Origin: Trinickia dinghuensis
Lineage (GTDB): Bacteria > Pseudomonadota > Gammaproteobacteria > Burkholderiales > Burkholderiaceae
Direction of reading: 5' to 3'
DNA length: 64,000 bases
NCBI RefSeq assembly: GCF_003367175.1
Contig: NZ_QRGA01000017.1
Coordinates: 1 to 64,000 of the forward strand
Part shown: positions 16,595 to 25,503 of the stretch, piece after piece
Position numbering within the stretch: position 1 is the stretch's first letter
Layout of the letters: each line of letters begins with the position of its first letter
Translations under genes and position numbers: made by a program
Notes under the pieces: model-generated
The model's input: the letters and a program-made list of their open reading frames with translations, nothing else
Databases searched by the model: none
Told to the model about the DNA's origin: nothing

Positions 16595-17779
16595 ATGACC
16601 TCGTCTTCCAGCTATCTTCCGCAAGATCTCGGCAATGCCCTGCTCGTTGGGCGGGTGTGGCGCCAAACCGCCCAGGGTGCCGGACCATGTGTCGTCGTCG
16701 TCCGCGACGGCATGGCGTTCGACATCTCGCAGACCGCGTCGACCGTATCGGACCTGTTCGAGCGTGCCGATCTCGTCGTGCTGGCGCGTTCGGCACTTGG
16801 CGAGGCGCTTGGCCCAGTGGGCGCGTTGATCGAGCGCAGTCTCGATCCGAAGGGCGACGCTAGCGCCCCCCATTTGCTCGCACCGTGCGATCTGCAAGCC
16901 ATCAAGGCTTGCGGGGTGACGTTCGCGGTCAGCCTGCTCGAACGCGTCATCGAAGAGCAGGCGGGCGGCGATCCCGCCAAGGCGCAAGAAGTCCGCAACA
17001 CCATTGCGCGTTTGATCGGCAGCGATCTATCGAAGATCAAGCCCGGTTCGGAAGCGGCTGTCAAATTGAAGGAAGAACTGCAACGTCGCGGAGCGTGGTC
17101 GCAGTACATGGAAGTCGGCATCGGCCCCGATGCGGAGGTATTTTCGAAGTCCCAGCCGATGTCCGCCGTCGGATTCGGCGCCGACATCGGGCTGCATCCG
17201 GCGTCCGCATGGAACAACCCGGAGCCCGAAATCGTGCTGGCGGTGAGCAGCAAGGGGGAAACCGTAGGCGCGACGCTAGGTAACGACGTGAACCTGCGGG
17301 ACATCGAAGGCCGGTCCGCATTGCTGCTCGGCAAGTGCAAGGACAACAACGGATCCTGCGCCATCGGTCCGTTCATTCGGCTATTCGACGAGACATTCAC
17401 GATCGACACGGTTCGCGCGACGAGCGTTTCGCTTCGTGTCGATGGGACCGACGACGGCTTCCTGCTCGATGGCATCAGCCACATGACGGAAATCAGCCGC
17501 GATCCGCTCGATCTCGTGAATCAGGCTTGGGGGCGTCATCATCAATATCCCGACGGCTTCATGCTGTTCCTCGGCACCATGTTCTCGCCGATCAAGGATC
17601 GCGACGCGCCGGGCGGCGGGTTCACGCACCATCTCGGCGACCGCGTGACGATCAGTGCGCCGCCGCTTGGCGCCATCGTCAATACCGTGCGGCTCTCCAC
17701 CGAAATCGCGCCTTGGACGTTCGGCGTGCGCGCACTTTACGCGAACCTCGCCACGCGCTCGTTGCTGCGCACGCAGTGA
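16595..17779 (+). CDS. Fumarylacetoacetate hydrolase-family protein
   Basis: The 394-residue protein shows the FAH-family metal core: PEPEIVLAVSSKG with the two acidic ligands, then GNDVNLRDIEGRSALLLGKCKDNNGSCAIGPF. It resembles the long bacterial form often found with sugar-acid or aromatic-acid catabolism, which hydrolyses or decarboxylates 2-keto acids. It closes the set begun by the LivK-type binding protein and RidA. Substrate unknown. Confidence 0.83.
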   Translation: MTSSSSYLPQDLGNALLVGRVWRQTAQGAGPCVVVVRDGMAFDISQTASTVSDLFERADLVVLARSALGEALGPVGALIERSLDPKGDASAPHLLAPCDLQAIKACGVTFAVSLLERVIEEQAGGDPAKAQEVRNTIARLIGSDLSKIKPGSEAAVKLKEELQRRGAWSQYMEVGIGPDAEVFSKSQPMSAVGFGADIGLHPASAWNNPEPEIVLAVSSKGETVGATLGNDVNLRDIEGRSALLLGKCKDNNGSCAIGPFIRLFDETFTIDTVRATSVSLRVDGTDDGFLLDGISHMTEISRDPLDLVNQAWGRHHQYPDGFMLFLGTMFSPIKDRDAPGGGFTHHLGDRVTISAPPLGAIVNTVRLSTEIAPWTFGVRALYANLATRSLLRTQ

Positions 17780-17948
17780 GCGTAAGCGGCGTCGTAAGTG
17801 CTACATGACCGCCATGACGGTTTAGGTTCGAGCAGGCTCTGTTCAATGGCGCATTAAGCGCCTAGTGTATCTACCCATAGGCGCGCCGCCGCGCTTTCCG
17901 GCATCGTTTTGAACGAAGACATCATTCATCCGAAACGGAGTTCGCGCG

Positions 17949-18368
17949 ATGCAGAACGTGTTTGTGTACGGCACCTTACGTGCCGGTGAGCCTAACGACA
18001 TTCGCCATGCGGCTGCAAGCCACGGTTTGGCTGAGCCGCGGCTGATCGGCGTGACGGCGGTACGCGGAAAACTATACGACTTCGGCAACTATCCGGGGCT
18101 TGTCCTCGACGAAGCGGGCAGCCCGGTGACCGGCGATGTCTATGAGATAGAAGACGAACTCATTGCCGTCCTCGATGAAATCGAGCGGGCTTATCCGGGC
18201 ATCGACGGGATGTTCGTCGGGCGCGAAATGACGTTCGACGTTGCCGGGGAGCGGGTCGTGTGTCTCTACTATCCGGTTACGGAGTCGGCCGTTCAAGACA
18301 AGCCGGAAATAACCGGCGGCGATTGGGTTGCGCATCGGCGTTCGCGTGTGACGAACGCCGAGCAATAG
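17949..18368 (+). CDS. Gamma-glutamylcyclotransferase (AIG2/YtfP-like)
   Basis: The 139-residue protein starts MQNVFVYGTLRAGEPNDI, the substrate-binding YGTLR loop of the gamma-glutamylcyclotransferase fold, and has the probable catalytic Glu in VLDEIERAYPG. It also has the DVYEIEDE segment of AIG2-like proteins. It may act on gamma-glutamyl amines or peptides. It stands alone between two unrelated units. Confidence 0.85.
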   Translation: MQNVFVYGTLRAGEPNDIRHAAASHGLAEPRLIGVTAVRGKLYDFGNYPGLVLDEAGSPVTGDVYEIEDELIAVLDEIERAYPGIDGMFVGREMTFDVAGERVVCLYYPVTESAVQDKPEITGGDWVAHRRSRVTNAEQ

Positions 18369-18403
18369 AGCAAACAACGATAGGTAGCGCAATAGGACGC
18401 GGC

Positions 18404-19183
18404 TCAGTCGGTGGAAAGAGCCACCGGGACACGCTGCATTCGATACAAAGACACCGCTTGTATCGCGAGCGTGCAGAGAATCGGAACGCTATACGCGGCG
18501 ACCAAGTTCAGCCGCATCAGCGTCAGGCTGAGGATGTAGAAACACGCGGCAAAGCTCAGCAGTCCCGCCACCATGCCGCGCATCAGTTGTTGTGCGGCCA
18601 CGTGACCGATCTGACGGTGCGTGAACACCGCGAGAATGATCGCCATGAACGGGAACGATGCGAGCACGCCGCTCGTTTGAGCCCCCACATAAGGCGCGAT
18701 CAGCGTCACCCCGACCACGAGGCCGGCGATGAGGCCCATGCGCAAAGGCAAATCCCACCACGGTGCGGCAAGCCGGCTCGCTTTGGTTGCCTTGTTGGGG
18801 ATCAGGCCGAGCGCCAGCAAGACGGCCGCAACGGCGGCGAGAAACAGGCCGATTTCCGGCAACGGAACGTGCTGCAAAATGCCCGCGATGACGGCAAACG
18901 TCGCGCAAGCGGAGGTCAATGCGAGCACCCATCCCCGGGACGCGACGCGGCAGTACACGGCGCAAAAGGCCGCTTGAGCGACGGTCGCGATGAGCGATCC
19001 CGTCGTCGCCTGCGCGGCGAAAGCGGGCCCATGCTCGAGTGCGAGGAAGACCGAGATCGGACCCGACGTGAGCGGCAGCCCCAGCAAGAGTCCCCCGATC
19101 GACTCGCCCCAGCGGCGAACGGCGAGCGTGGTGGCCGCCAGCAACAGCGGGGTAACGACGAGCTTGAAAACAAGAAGATCCAT
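18404..19183 (-). CDS. Hypothetical integral membrane protein
   Basis: The 260-residue protein starts MDLLVFKLVVTPLLLAATT and has about seven or eight hydrophobic segments (for example LGLPLTSGPISVFLALEHG and MAGLLSFAACFYILSLTL). The start at 19183 gives a membrane segment at once; the frame remains open further but crosses the divergent LysR promoter. I do not recognise a characterised family. The divergent LysR gene at 19326 is its likely regulator, an arrangement common for small-molecule exporters. Confidence 0.72.
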   Translation of the reverse strand: MDLLVFKLVVTPLLLAATTLAVRRWGESIGGLLLGLPLTSGPISVFLALEHGPAFAAQATTGSLIATVAQAAFCAVYCRVASRGWVLALTSACATFAVIAGILQHVPLPEIGLFLAAVAAVLLALGLIPNKATKASRLAAPWWDLPLRMGLIAGLVVGVTLIAPYVGAQTSGVLASFPFMAIILAVFTHRQIGHVAAQQLMRGMVAGLLSFAACFYILSLTLMRLNLVAAYSVPILCTLAIQAVSLYRMQRVPVALSTD

Positions 19184-19289
19184 GGTTGGCAAACTGCGTG
19201 GCAAACGACCTAAATGAACGCGTGCTTCGAATGACGTGTATGTGAATATTGAAGGCGGATACGGGTGCCCGACAAACCATTTGTCGTCA

Positions 19290-19314
19290 TATAATGCGTG
19301 AGTCAAACTCACGC
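19290..19314 (+). promoter_or_regulatory. -10 box and perfect palindrome before LysR
   Basis: TATAAT at 19290-19295 abuts GCGTGAGT-CAA-ACTCACGC at 19296-19314, a perfect palindrome with 8-base arms. It lies 11 bases before the LysR start codon and would cover the transcription start, as expected for autorepression. Confidence 0.6.
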
Positions 19315-19325
19315 GTCGTTGGCTC

Positions 19326-20273
19326 ATGTTCGATCGAGTTCCACCCCTCCAAACGCTGCGCGCTTTCGAGGCAACCGGGCGGCTGCTGAGCATGACGCTG
19401 GCGGCTGAAGAGTTGCATGTCACCCACGGCGCGGTGAGCCGGCACATCAAGACACTCGAAAACTATCTCGGCGTCACGCTCTTCCAGCGTTTGACTCGGC
19501 GCATCGTCCTGACCGAAGCCGGGGCCGAGTTTCTCTTGGTCGTCACGCGGACCCTCGGCGAACTGACGAAGGAAGCCGAGCGCCTCCGCGGCCATGACGG
19601 CGCGTTGAGGCTCAAGATCAACGCGAGCATGTCGTTCGCGAACAAATGGCTCGCACCGCGGCTGCATCGTCTAAAGGCTCGTCATCCGGAACTCGATGTT
19701 CACCTCGATGTGACCGACACCTACATCGATCTGAACGATAGAGAAGCGGACGTGGCGATCCGCTATGGAAGCGGGCGCTATCCGCGGGTTCTCGCCGAGC
19801 GGATTCTCGAAGAAACCATTACGCCGGTTTGCAGCCCCGCTTATCGGACGAAGATGGGCGGATTGTCGACCTTGGCGAGTCTGGCTCGTTGCACGTTGCT
19901 GCACGAGGACGGCATGCTGGCCAATTGGGAGCAATGGCTTGCGCTGGCCGGCGTGCGGAATGTGCGTAGCGATCGCGGTTCGGCCTACAGCTACGGAAGT
20001 CTTGCGATCGAGGCGGCGATTCGCGGCGAAGGTGTTGCGCTCGGCCGGAGCGTGATCGTCGCGGACGACATCGCCGCCGGGCGTCTGGTCGCCCCCTTTC
20101 CGGAGATCCGTCTCGAGGCCGAGCGCGGACATGACCTTGTCTACCGTATCGGGAGCAAGGACGATCCCAAGGTGTGTGCCTTGCGTGACTGGCTCGCGGA
20201 AGAGATTCGCTTGTTTCTCGCTCTGACCGAGCCCGAGCGTTCCAGAGAAACGATCGAAACGAAGTCGAGTTGA
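19326..20273 (+). CDS. LysR-family regulator (GcvA-like)
   Basis: The 315-residue protein has the helix-turn-helix ELHVTHGAVSRHIKTLENYL at about 29-48 and GcvA-type effector phrases DLNDREADVAIRYGSGRYP and AIRGEGVALGRSVIVADDI. It is divergent from the membrane protein at 18404 and follows a -10/palindrome element directly. Effector unknown. Confidence 0.87.
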   Translation: MFDRVPPLQTLRAFEATGRLLSMTLAAEELHVTHGAVSRHIKTLENYLGVTLFQRLTRRIVLTEAGAEFLLVVTRTLGELTKEAERLRGHDGALRLKINASMSFANKWLAPRLHRLKARHPELDVHLDVTDTYIDLNDREADVAIRYGSGRYPRVLAERILEETITPVCSPAYRTKMGGLSTLASLARCTLLHEDGMLANWEQWLALAGVRNVRSDRGSAYSYGSLAIEAAIRGEGVALGRSVIVADDIAAGRLVAPFPEIRLEAERGHDLVYRIGSKDDPKVCALRDWLAEEIRLFLALTEPERSRETIETKSS

Positions 20274-20386
20274 GGGTATACCCCTAAACATCAAACATCT
20301 TAAGTAGCCGTTAAAAAGGCAGTACGAGTCACACCGAGAAATAGAGAAGGACGGGGCGGGAACGTCTCGAAGTAACCGTTTTTGAC

Positions 20387-21919
20387 ATGAAGCGCAGCCT
20401 CATCGAGTTCGCCAAGGTAGCGGTTACGTTCGGAGCCTTTGCCTGCCTAGGCATCGCATTGACCCATGCCACCTGGGGCGTCAGCAGCATCTGGCCGGCG
20501 AACGGCCTGATCGTCGGGCTGTTCTTCAACGGCCGCAAGACTCGCTGGCGCACGCTCACGATTGCCGTCGCCGCCGGCGCTCTCGTCGCCAATCTTCTTT
20601 TTCTGCGCGACCGTCCGGCGGTGCCGCTATTCACGTTCGGCAATGTCGTCGAAGTGTTGGCGTTGTGGGTCTCGCTGAGCGCTTCGCGTGCACCGGTATC
20701 CGCCGTCGTGAGCCCACGCAGCCTTTTTCGATTTCTGCTTTGCGCGGTACTCTTCCCTGCAACCGTCTCGGCATTGGCTGTCGGCGTGGTCGCGCATCTC
20801 ACGCGGGGTTGGCCGCTGTTGTTCGTCAGTCGCAGCTGGCTGTTCAGCGACGCGCTTGGGCTCGCGTTGTTTCTGCCGCTAGGGCATGCGGTTCGAGGGG
20901 CGCAACGTCTGTTGAACATCGGGCTGTCGCGCCGAAGGTTCGGCACGCACTTCTCGCGTGCCTCGGTTCATGGCGTGCTCGCGCATGCGATCGTGTTGCT
21001 CGTCAGCGTCGCCACGTTCCACCGGGGGCACTGGATACCGCCGTACTGGGTGTTGCCTTCGGTCATCCTCGCCGTGCTGTGGGCCGGAAGCTATGCGGCG
21101 GTCACCGGTACGTGCATCGCGAGCGCGGTCGCCGTGATCAGCACCGTGAGCCAACCGTTTTCGAGCCCCCTCGGTGCGTTCGCCACCCCCGAAAAAGCCA
21201 TCCTCGAGGTGCAAGGCTTTACGTTGGCCTGCATGCTTGCGTCGTATCTCATGGCGTCCGTTCTCGCCGATCGCCGCCGGTATCTGGCGCAGGCGACAGC
21301 CGGCCATCGCACGCAGCTCGAACTTGCCCGCAAGCTGCGCGAAGCGAACGCGGAGCTGGAGGCGCTGGCGTTGCAGGACCCGCTGACGCGCCTGCCGAAC
21401 CGCCGCCGTTTCGAATCGGCGTTCGCCGACGGATCCTTCACCACGAATGCGGATCGCGGAGAGGTTGCGGTCATGTTCATCGACGTCGATTGGTTCAAGC
21501 GATTCAACGATCGCTACGGACATGCGTTCGGCGACGGGGCATTGAGGGCGGTGGCGAACGTTATCGGCGAGCGTTTGCCGGACGGCGCGATTGCCGCACG
21601 CATCGGCGGGGAGGAATTCGCGGTGTTGATGCCGGACGCTAGCGCAGCGGTGGCCGAAGGTCTTGCCGAATCCATCGTGCAAAGGGTCCGGCTGCTTTCG
21701 ATCGCTCACGCGGATAGCCCTTACGAGCATGTGACCGTGAGCGTCGGGCTGATGCTTTCCAAGCGTGGGGTGGCCGTGGATAGGGCTTCGCTACTGGATG
21801 CCGCCGATGCCGCCATGTACCGGGCAAAGAGCGAAGGCCGCAACCGCTGGGTTCGTCTCGATCGCGATGGGGCGACTCACGTACCTGCTATCGGCCAAGG
21901 AACCTGTCAGTCAGTTTGA
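20387..21919 (+). CDS. Diguanylate cyclase with MASE1 membrane sensor
   Basis: The 510-residue protein has an N-terminal MASE1 domain of about eight hydrophobic segments (HATWGVSSIWPANGLIVGLF is typical) to about residue 305. A short coiled linker rich in Leu/Glu/Ala follows, then a GGDEF domain from about 325 with DPLTRLPNRRRF, the metal aspartate in MFIDVDWFKRFND and the catalytic GGEEF. It should make cyclic di-GMP in response to an unknown membrane signal. No EAL domain is present. The palindrome GGGTATACCC at 20274-20283 lies upstream. Confidence 0.9.
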   Translation: MKRSLIEFAKVAVTFGAFACLGIALTHATWGVSSIWPANGLIVGLFFNGRKTRWRTLTIAVAAGALVANLLFLRDRPAVPLFTFGNVVEVLALWVSLSASRAPVSAVVSPRSLFRFLLCAVLFPATVSALAVGVVAHLTRGWPLLFVSRSWLFSDALGLALFLPLGHAVRGAQRLLNIGLSRRRFGTHFSRASVHGVLAHAIVLLVSVATFHRGHWIPPYWVLPSVILAVLWAGSYAAVTGTCIASAVAVISTVSQPFSSPLGAFATPEKAILEVQGFTLACMLASYLMASVLADRRRYLAQATAGHRTQLELARKLREANAELEALALQDPLTRLPNRRRFESAFADGSFTTNADRGEVAVMFIDVDWFKRFNDRYGHAFGDGALRAVANVIGERLPDGAIAARIGGEEFAVLMPDASAAVAEGLAESIVQRVRLLSIAHADSPYEHVTVSVGLMLSKRGVAVDRASLLDAADAAMYRAKSEGRNRWVRLDRDGATHVPAIGQGTCQSV

Positions 21920-21983
21920 TTTTGTCCGCTGTCATGCGGCCTGCTCCCGTGCATCGGCGATGCGTCATGGCTCCATGCCCACG

Positions 21984-22673
21984 TTACTCCGCTTGCGCCG
22001 CGCGCTCTTCCTGCTCGGCGAGCACGCGCAGCGCAAGCTCCGCGGTGCGTTTGATATGCGCACGCGACGCCGCCGCCGCCGTTTCCCCGTCGCGGCGTTC
22101 GATCGCATCGAGCAGGGCGTTCATCTCGCGATTCGACTCCTCGCTTCGGCCGGGCGTAGCGATCGTCATCGCGCGTAGCCGATTGATCCTGGCGTTCAGC
22201 GATTTCACGACGCTGAGCGACACGACCTTGCCCGCGCCGTCGAACATCGCATCGTAGAACGCCTCCGTATGTTCGAGCACGCGCGGCGCTTCGCCCGCGG
22301 CGAAGGCGGCTTCGATCTTTCGGCGGATCGCGCGCAGCCGCGTAACCAGTTCGGGCGTTGCTCGTTCGGCACAAGCTTGCGCCGCATTCGCTTCGAGCAG
22401 GCTGCGCAATTCGTAGATCTCGCCGACCTGGCTCGGATCGAGGCGCGCGACGATCGGACCTTGCCGCGCGACGATCTCGACCAAGCCCTCGGTCTCTAGG
22501 TGCCGCAGCACTTCACGCACGACCGTGCGGCTCACGCCCAGTTCATCGCATAGGGTCCGCTCGACGAGGCGCGCGCCCGGCTTGAAGTAGCCCTGGACAA
22601 TCGCGCCCCGAAGCTTGTCCAGCGTGAGTTCTCTCAGCGTCTTGGCCGTTCGGTCTATTTTGAGGTCTGACAT
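21984..22673 (-). CDS. GntR-family regulator with FCD domain
   Basis: The 229-residue protein has an N-terminal winged helix (LRGAIVQGYFKPGARLVERT, ELGVSRTVVREVLRHLE) and a C-terminal FCD effector domain whose metal ligands would lie in YELRSLLEANAA, HTEAFYDAMFD and ASRAHIKRTAE. It is divergent from the long catabolic operon at 22985 and faces two TGGTAT-CCA operators. It closely resembles the regulator at 32539 (shared phrases SRTVVREVLRHLE, EGLV, NARINRLRAMTIA), so they are paralogues flanking one operon. Confidence 0.9.
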   Translation of the reverse strand: MSDLKIDRTAKTLRELTLDKLRGAIVQGYFKPGARLVERTLCDELGVSRTVVREVLRHLETEGLVEIVARQGPIVARLDPSQVGEIYELRSLLEANAAQACAERATPELVTRLRAIRRKIEAAFAAGEAPRVLEHTEAFYDAMFDGAGKVVSLSVVKSLNARINRLRAMTIATPGRSEESNREMNALLDAIERRDGETAAAASRAHIKRTAELALRVLAEQEERAAQAE

Positions 22674-22882
22674 GGCTTAGGAAAGGGTGAGCGATCTATC
22701 CGCCCGCGGCAACGGATCCGCGGGCACGCTGGCATTCCGTATTATCGACGATCTTGCGCCCGACAGCGGCTTTCGGCGGGATGTCGTCGAATTCATCACG
22801 GTCATCACGGTCACGACGGCTTCGACGGCCCCGGGGCGTATCGGCGGCGAAAATCGTGCCAGTCATGCCGCAACTCATATCA

Positions 22883-22933
22883 TGGTATTCCATAATATGT
22901 AGATCTCGTTTCGCGCCATAAGCTGGTATACCA
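22883..22933. promoter_or_regulatory. Two GntR/FCD operators before the catabolic operon
   Basis: TGGTATTCCA at 22883-22892 and the perfect palindrome TGGTATACCA at 22924-22933 are 41 bases apart, about four helical turns, and both are followed by TAAT. T-G-x-T-A-x-x-C-A palindromes are typical targets of FadR/VanR-type regulators. They lie in the 311-base gap between the divergent GntR gene and the operon; the rest of the gap shows no gene. Confidence 0.68.
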
Positions 22934-22984
22934 TAATCTCAACAGATGGCATCCACGGCATCGTGCCGCGTCAGGAGAACTGTT

Positions 22985-23572
22985 ATGAAGCTGGAAGTGC
23001 GCAAGCTGGTCACCTATCTCGAAGATACGTTTATCGAAGGCGGCAAGGCCGCGCCGCAGCCTTTGAAGCTGTTCGGCGTCGCCGCCGTGCTCCGCAACCC
23101 GTGGGCCGGCCGCGGCTTCGTCGAGGATTTGAAGCCGGAGATTCATGGGCTGGCGCCGCAATTGGGCGAGCTGCTGACCGGCGAAATCCTGCGCGCCGTG
23201 GGTTCCGGCGAAGCGGTCGAAGGCTATGGCAAGGCGGCGATCGTCGGCACGTCGGGCGAGCTGGAACATGCGTCGGCACTGATTCACACGCTGCGATTCG
23301 GCAATCTCTATCGCAAGGCGGTCGGCGCCAAGAGCTACCTGGCCTTCACGAACGTGCGCGGCGGCCCGAACTGTCCGATCTCGATCCCGCTGATGCACAA
23401 GCACGACGAAGGCATGCGCTCGCATTACCTGACGGTGCAGTTCTCGATCGTCGATGCCCCCGCACCCGATGAACTCGTGGTCGCCTTGGGTGCATCGATC
23501 GGCGGCCGGCCGCATCACCGCATCGGCGACCGCTATCAGGACCTGAAGGAGCTCGAGTCCAATGAAGCCTGA
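22985..23572 (+). CDS. DUF1185 (amino acid synthesis family) protein
   Basis: The 195-residue protein begins MKLEVRKLVTYLEDTFIEGG after an AGGAG site. Phrases such as VLRNPWAGRGFVEDL, GYGKAAIVGTSGELEHASAL and NVRGGPNCPISIPLMHKHD mark the DUF1185/AA_synth family, whose biochemical role is not established. It is the first gene of the operon to about 34.8 kb and overlaps the next gene by 11 bases, so the pair is translationally coupled. Confidence 0.85.
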   Translation: MKLEVRKLVTYLEDTFIEGGKAAPQPLKLFGVAAVLRNPWAGRGFVEDLKPEIHGLAPQLGELLTGEILRAVGSGEAVEGYGKAAIVGTSGELEHASALIHTLRFGNLYRKAVGAKSYLAFTNVRGGPNCPISIPLMHKHDEGMRSHYLTVQFSIVDAPAPDELVVALGASIGGRPHHRIGDRYQDLKELESNEA

Positions 23573-24446
23573 ACGCGCGCTCCACCGCGACGTGACGCGC
23601 GGCAATGCCGCGGGCACGAGCTACAGCGTCTATCCGCCGCGGGCGGGCGACGCGTGCGAGACGGTGGTGCTGATCCATGGCGTCGGGATGAACCAGAGCG
23701 TGTGGTCGCCGCAGATCGACGCACTGACCGCGCGCTATCGCGTTGTCGCCTACGACATGCTCGGGCATGGCGGCAGTACGATGCCGGCGCCGGTACCGAC
23801 GCTCGGCGAATATGCGTCGCAGCTCGAACGCGTGCTCGACGAATTGGAAGTCGAGCGTGCGCATGTGGTCGGTCATTCGATGGGCGCCCTCGTCGCACTC
23901 GAATTCGCGTTGACGCATCCGCAGCGCACGCGCAGTGTCGTTGCCATGAACGCGGTGTACGACCGCACGCCGGGGCAGCGCGAAGCGGTGATGAATCGCG
24001 CCGCCACGTTGGGCGACGCGCCGGCCGAGGCCGGGATCGACGTGACGTTGACGCGTTGGTTCGGCGATCCGGTGCCGGCACATCTGACGAAAGCGGCCGA
24101 GGCCGTGCGCGAGCTGCTCTTGACGGTCGATCCTATCGGCTATGCGCGCACCTATCAGCTGTTCGCGCGTTCCGACGATGCGCACGTGGGCCGCTTGTCG
24201 GCGCTTGCCGTGCCTGCGTTGTTCTTGACGGGCGAATGCGACGCGAACTCGAACCCGGCCATGTCGCAGGCGATGGCGGCGGTTGCGCCGTTCGGCCGTG
24301 CCCAGATCATCGCGAACGAGCGCCATATGATGAATGTCACCAATCCGGCGCAAGTGAACGAACGACTGCTCGAATTTCTGCTGAGCGCATCGACCGCAAG
24401 CACGGCGAGCGATCGGCCCAGCGACGCTGGAGGATGCCATGACTGA
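23562..24446 (+). CDS. Alpha/beta hydrolase, ring-cleavage-product hydrolase candidate
   Basis: The 294-residue protein has the oxyanion motif LIHGVGMNQSVWSPQ, the nucleophile elbow VVGHSMGALVAL (Ser near residue 107), an acid in LTGECDANSNP and the catalytic His in ANERHMMNVTNP. It overlaps both neighbours by 8-11 bases. Beside a flavin monooxygenase and aldehyde dehydrogenase, it would fit hydrolysis of an N-formyl or enamide intermediate, as TrgC does in trigonelline breakdown. That role is inference from context. Confidence 0.82.
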   Translation: MKPERALHRDVTRGNAAGTSYSVYPPRAGDACETVVLIHGVGMNQSVWSPQIDALTARYRVVAYDMLGHGGSTMPAPVPTLGEYASQLERVLDELEVERAHVVGHSMGALVALEFALTHPQRTRSVVAMNAVYDRTPGQREAVMNRAATLGDAPAEAGIDVTLTRWFGDPVPAHLTKAAEAVRELLLTVDPIGYARTYQLFARSDDAHVGRLSALAVPALFLTGECDANSNPAMSQAMAAVAPFGRAQIIANERHMMNVTNPAQVNERLLEFLLSASTASTASDRPSDAGGCHD

Positions 24447-25395
24447 GACGATCAACGAAAAGGGGATCGATATCGCCGAATTTCGCCGGGCGCTCGGCGC
24501 ATTCGTCACGGGCGTGACGGTCGTCACGACGATCCAGCCCGACGGTTCGCCGCGCGGCTTCACGGCCAATTCGTTCACGTCGGTTTCGCTCGATCCGCCG
24601 CTGATCCTCGTTTGCATCGCAAAGACGGCGTCGAGCTATCCGGTGTTTTCGCAGACGAGTCATTTCGCCGTCAGCGTGCTGGCCGAGGATCAGAAGTCGG
24701 TTTCGGGCGTGTTCGCTTCGAAGGCGGCCGATAAGTTCGATCAGGTGGCCTGGCAAAAGCGCATCACCGGGGCGCCCGTGATGACCGGCGCCGCCGCGAG
24801 CTTCGATTGCGCGACGCATGAAGTCGTCGATGCGGGCGATCACATTATTTTGATCGGTCGCGTCCTAGACTTCATTCATACGGCGTCGTCGCCGCTCGGT
24901 TATTGCCGCGGTGCCTATGTGAACTTCAGCCTGTCGCTCGATGCGCTGGCCGCGGCCGGACCGCGCGCGCGTGTCGGAGCGATCCTCGAACATCGTGATG
25001 GGCTCGTGCTGCTCGATACACCCCATGGCTTGCAGTTGCCGACGGGTGTCAAGCTCGAACCGGAAAGCGATGCCGCGAGTCTGCTCGGCGTGTTGGGCAA
25101 GCTCGGCCTCAAAGCGCATCTGGATTTCCTGTTCGCCGTGTTCGAGGCAGGCAGCGGACCGACACCGGGCGTGCAGATCTATTACCGCGGCAGAGTGAAG
25201 AACGACATCCTGCCGCAATCGGGCGGCACGATCCGAATCGTCCCGTTGACGCAAATTCCTTGGGATGCGTTTCACGACGACGCCGTGCGTTCGATGCTCG
25301 AGCGCTACGTGCGCGAGCGCAGCGAGGATGCATTCGGCATCTATGTAGGCGATACGGAGACGGGCACGGTTCAACCGCTGGCACCGGCTCACTGA
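24439..25395 (+). CDS. Flavin reductase with extra C-terminal domain
   Basis: The 318-residue protein has an N-terminal flavin reductase domain, about 1-165 (FRRALGAFVTGVTVVTTI, GFTANSFTSVSLDPPLILVC, GDHIILIGRVL), which supplies reduced FMN to a partner oxygenase. About 150 more residues follow (VGAILEHRDGLVLLDTPHG, GVQIYYRGRV) with a strand order that recalls a degenerate Nudix fold. Simple reductases of this family end near residue 170. The partner is most likely the luciferase-like enzyme encoded next. The role of the added domain is unknown. Confidence 0.85.
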   Translation: MTETINEKGIDIAEFRRALGAFVTGVTVVTTIQPDGSPRGFTANSFTSVSLDPPLILVCIAKTASSYPVFSQTSHFAVSVLAEDQKSVSGVFASKAADKFDQVAWQKRITGAPVMTGAAASFDCATHEVVDAGDHIILIGRVLDFIHTASSPLGYCRGAYVNFSLSLDALAAAGPRARVGAILEHRDGLVLLDTPHGLQLPTGVKLEPESDAASLLGVLGKLGLKAHLDFLFAVFEAGSGPTPGVQIYYRGRVKNDILPQSGGTIRIVPLTQIPWDAFHDDAVRSMLERYVRERSEDAFGIYVGDTETGTVQPLAPAH

Positions 25396-25503
25396 ACGAA
25401 TCCATTCGATTCCATCAATCAAGAGAAGACTGACGCGCGGCGAACGGGGCTCGGCAATCACTCACTGGCCCGATGCGCCGCCCGCGATAGGAGATGAACC
25501 ATC

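Noticed and set aside
17780-17948. Possible hairpin ACCG-CCATGA-CGGT after the FAH-family gene
   Set aside because: Only four paired bases and no T run.
18260-19213. Plus-strand frame of 317 codons over the membrane protein gene
   Set aside because: Overlaps the cyclotransferase end and reads antisense to membrane segments; composition is Arg/Gln/His-rich.
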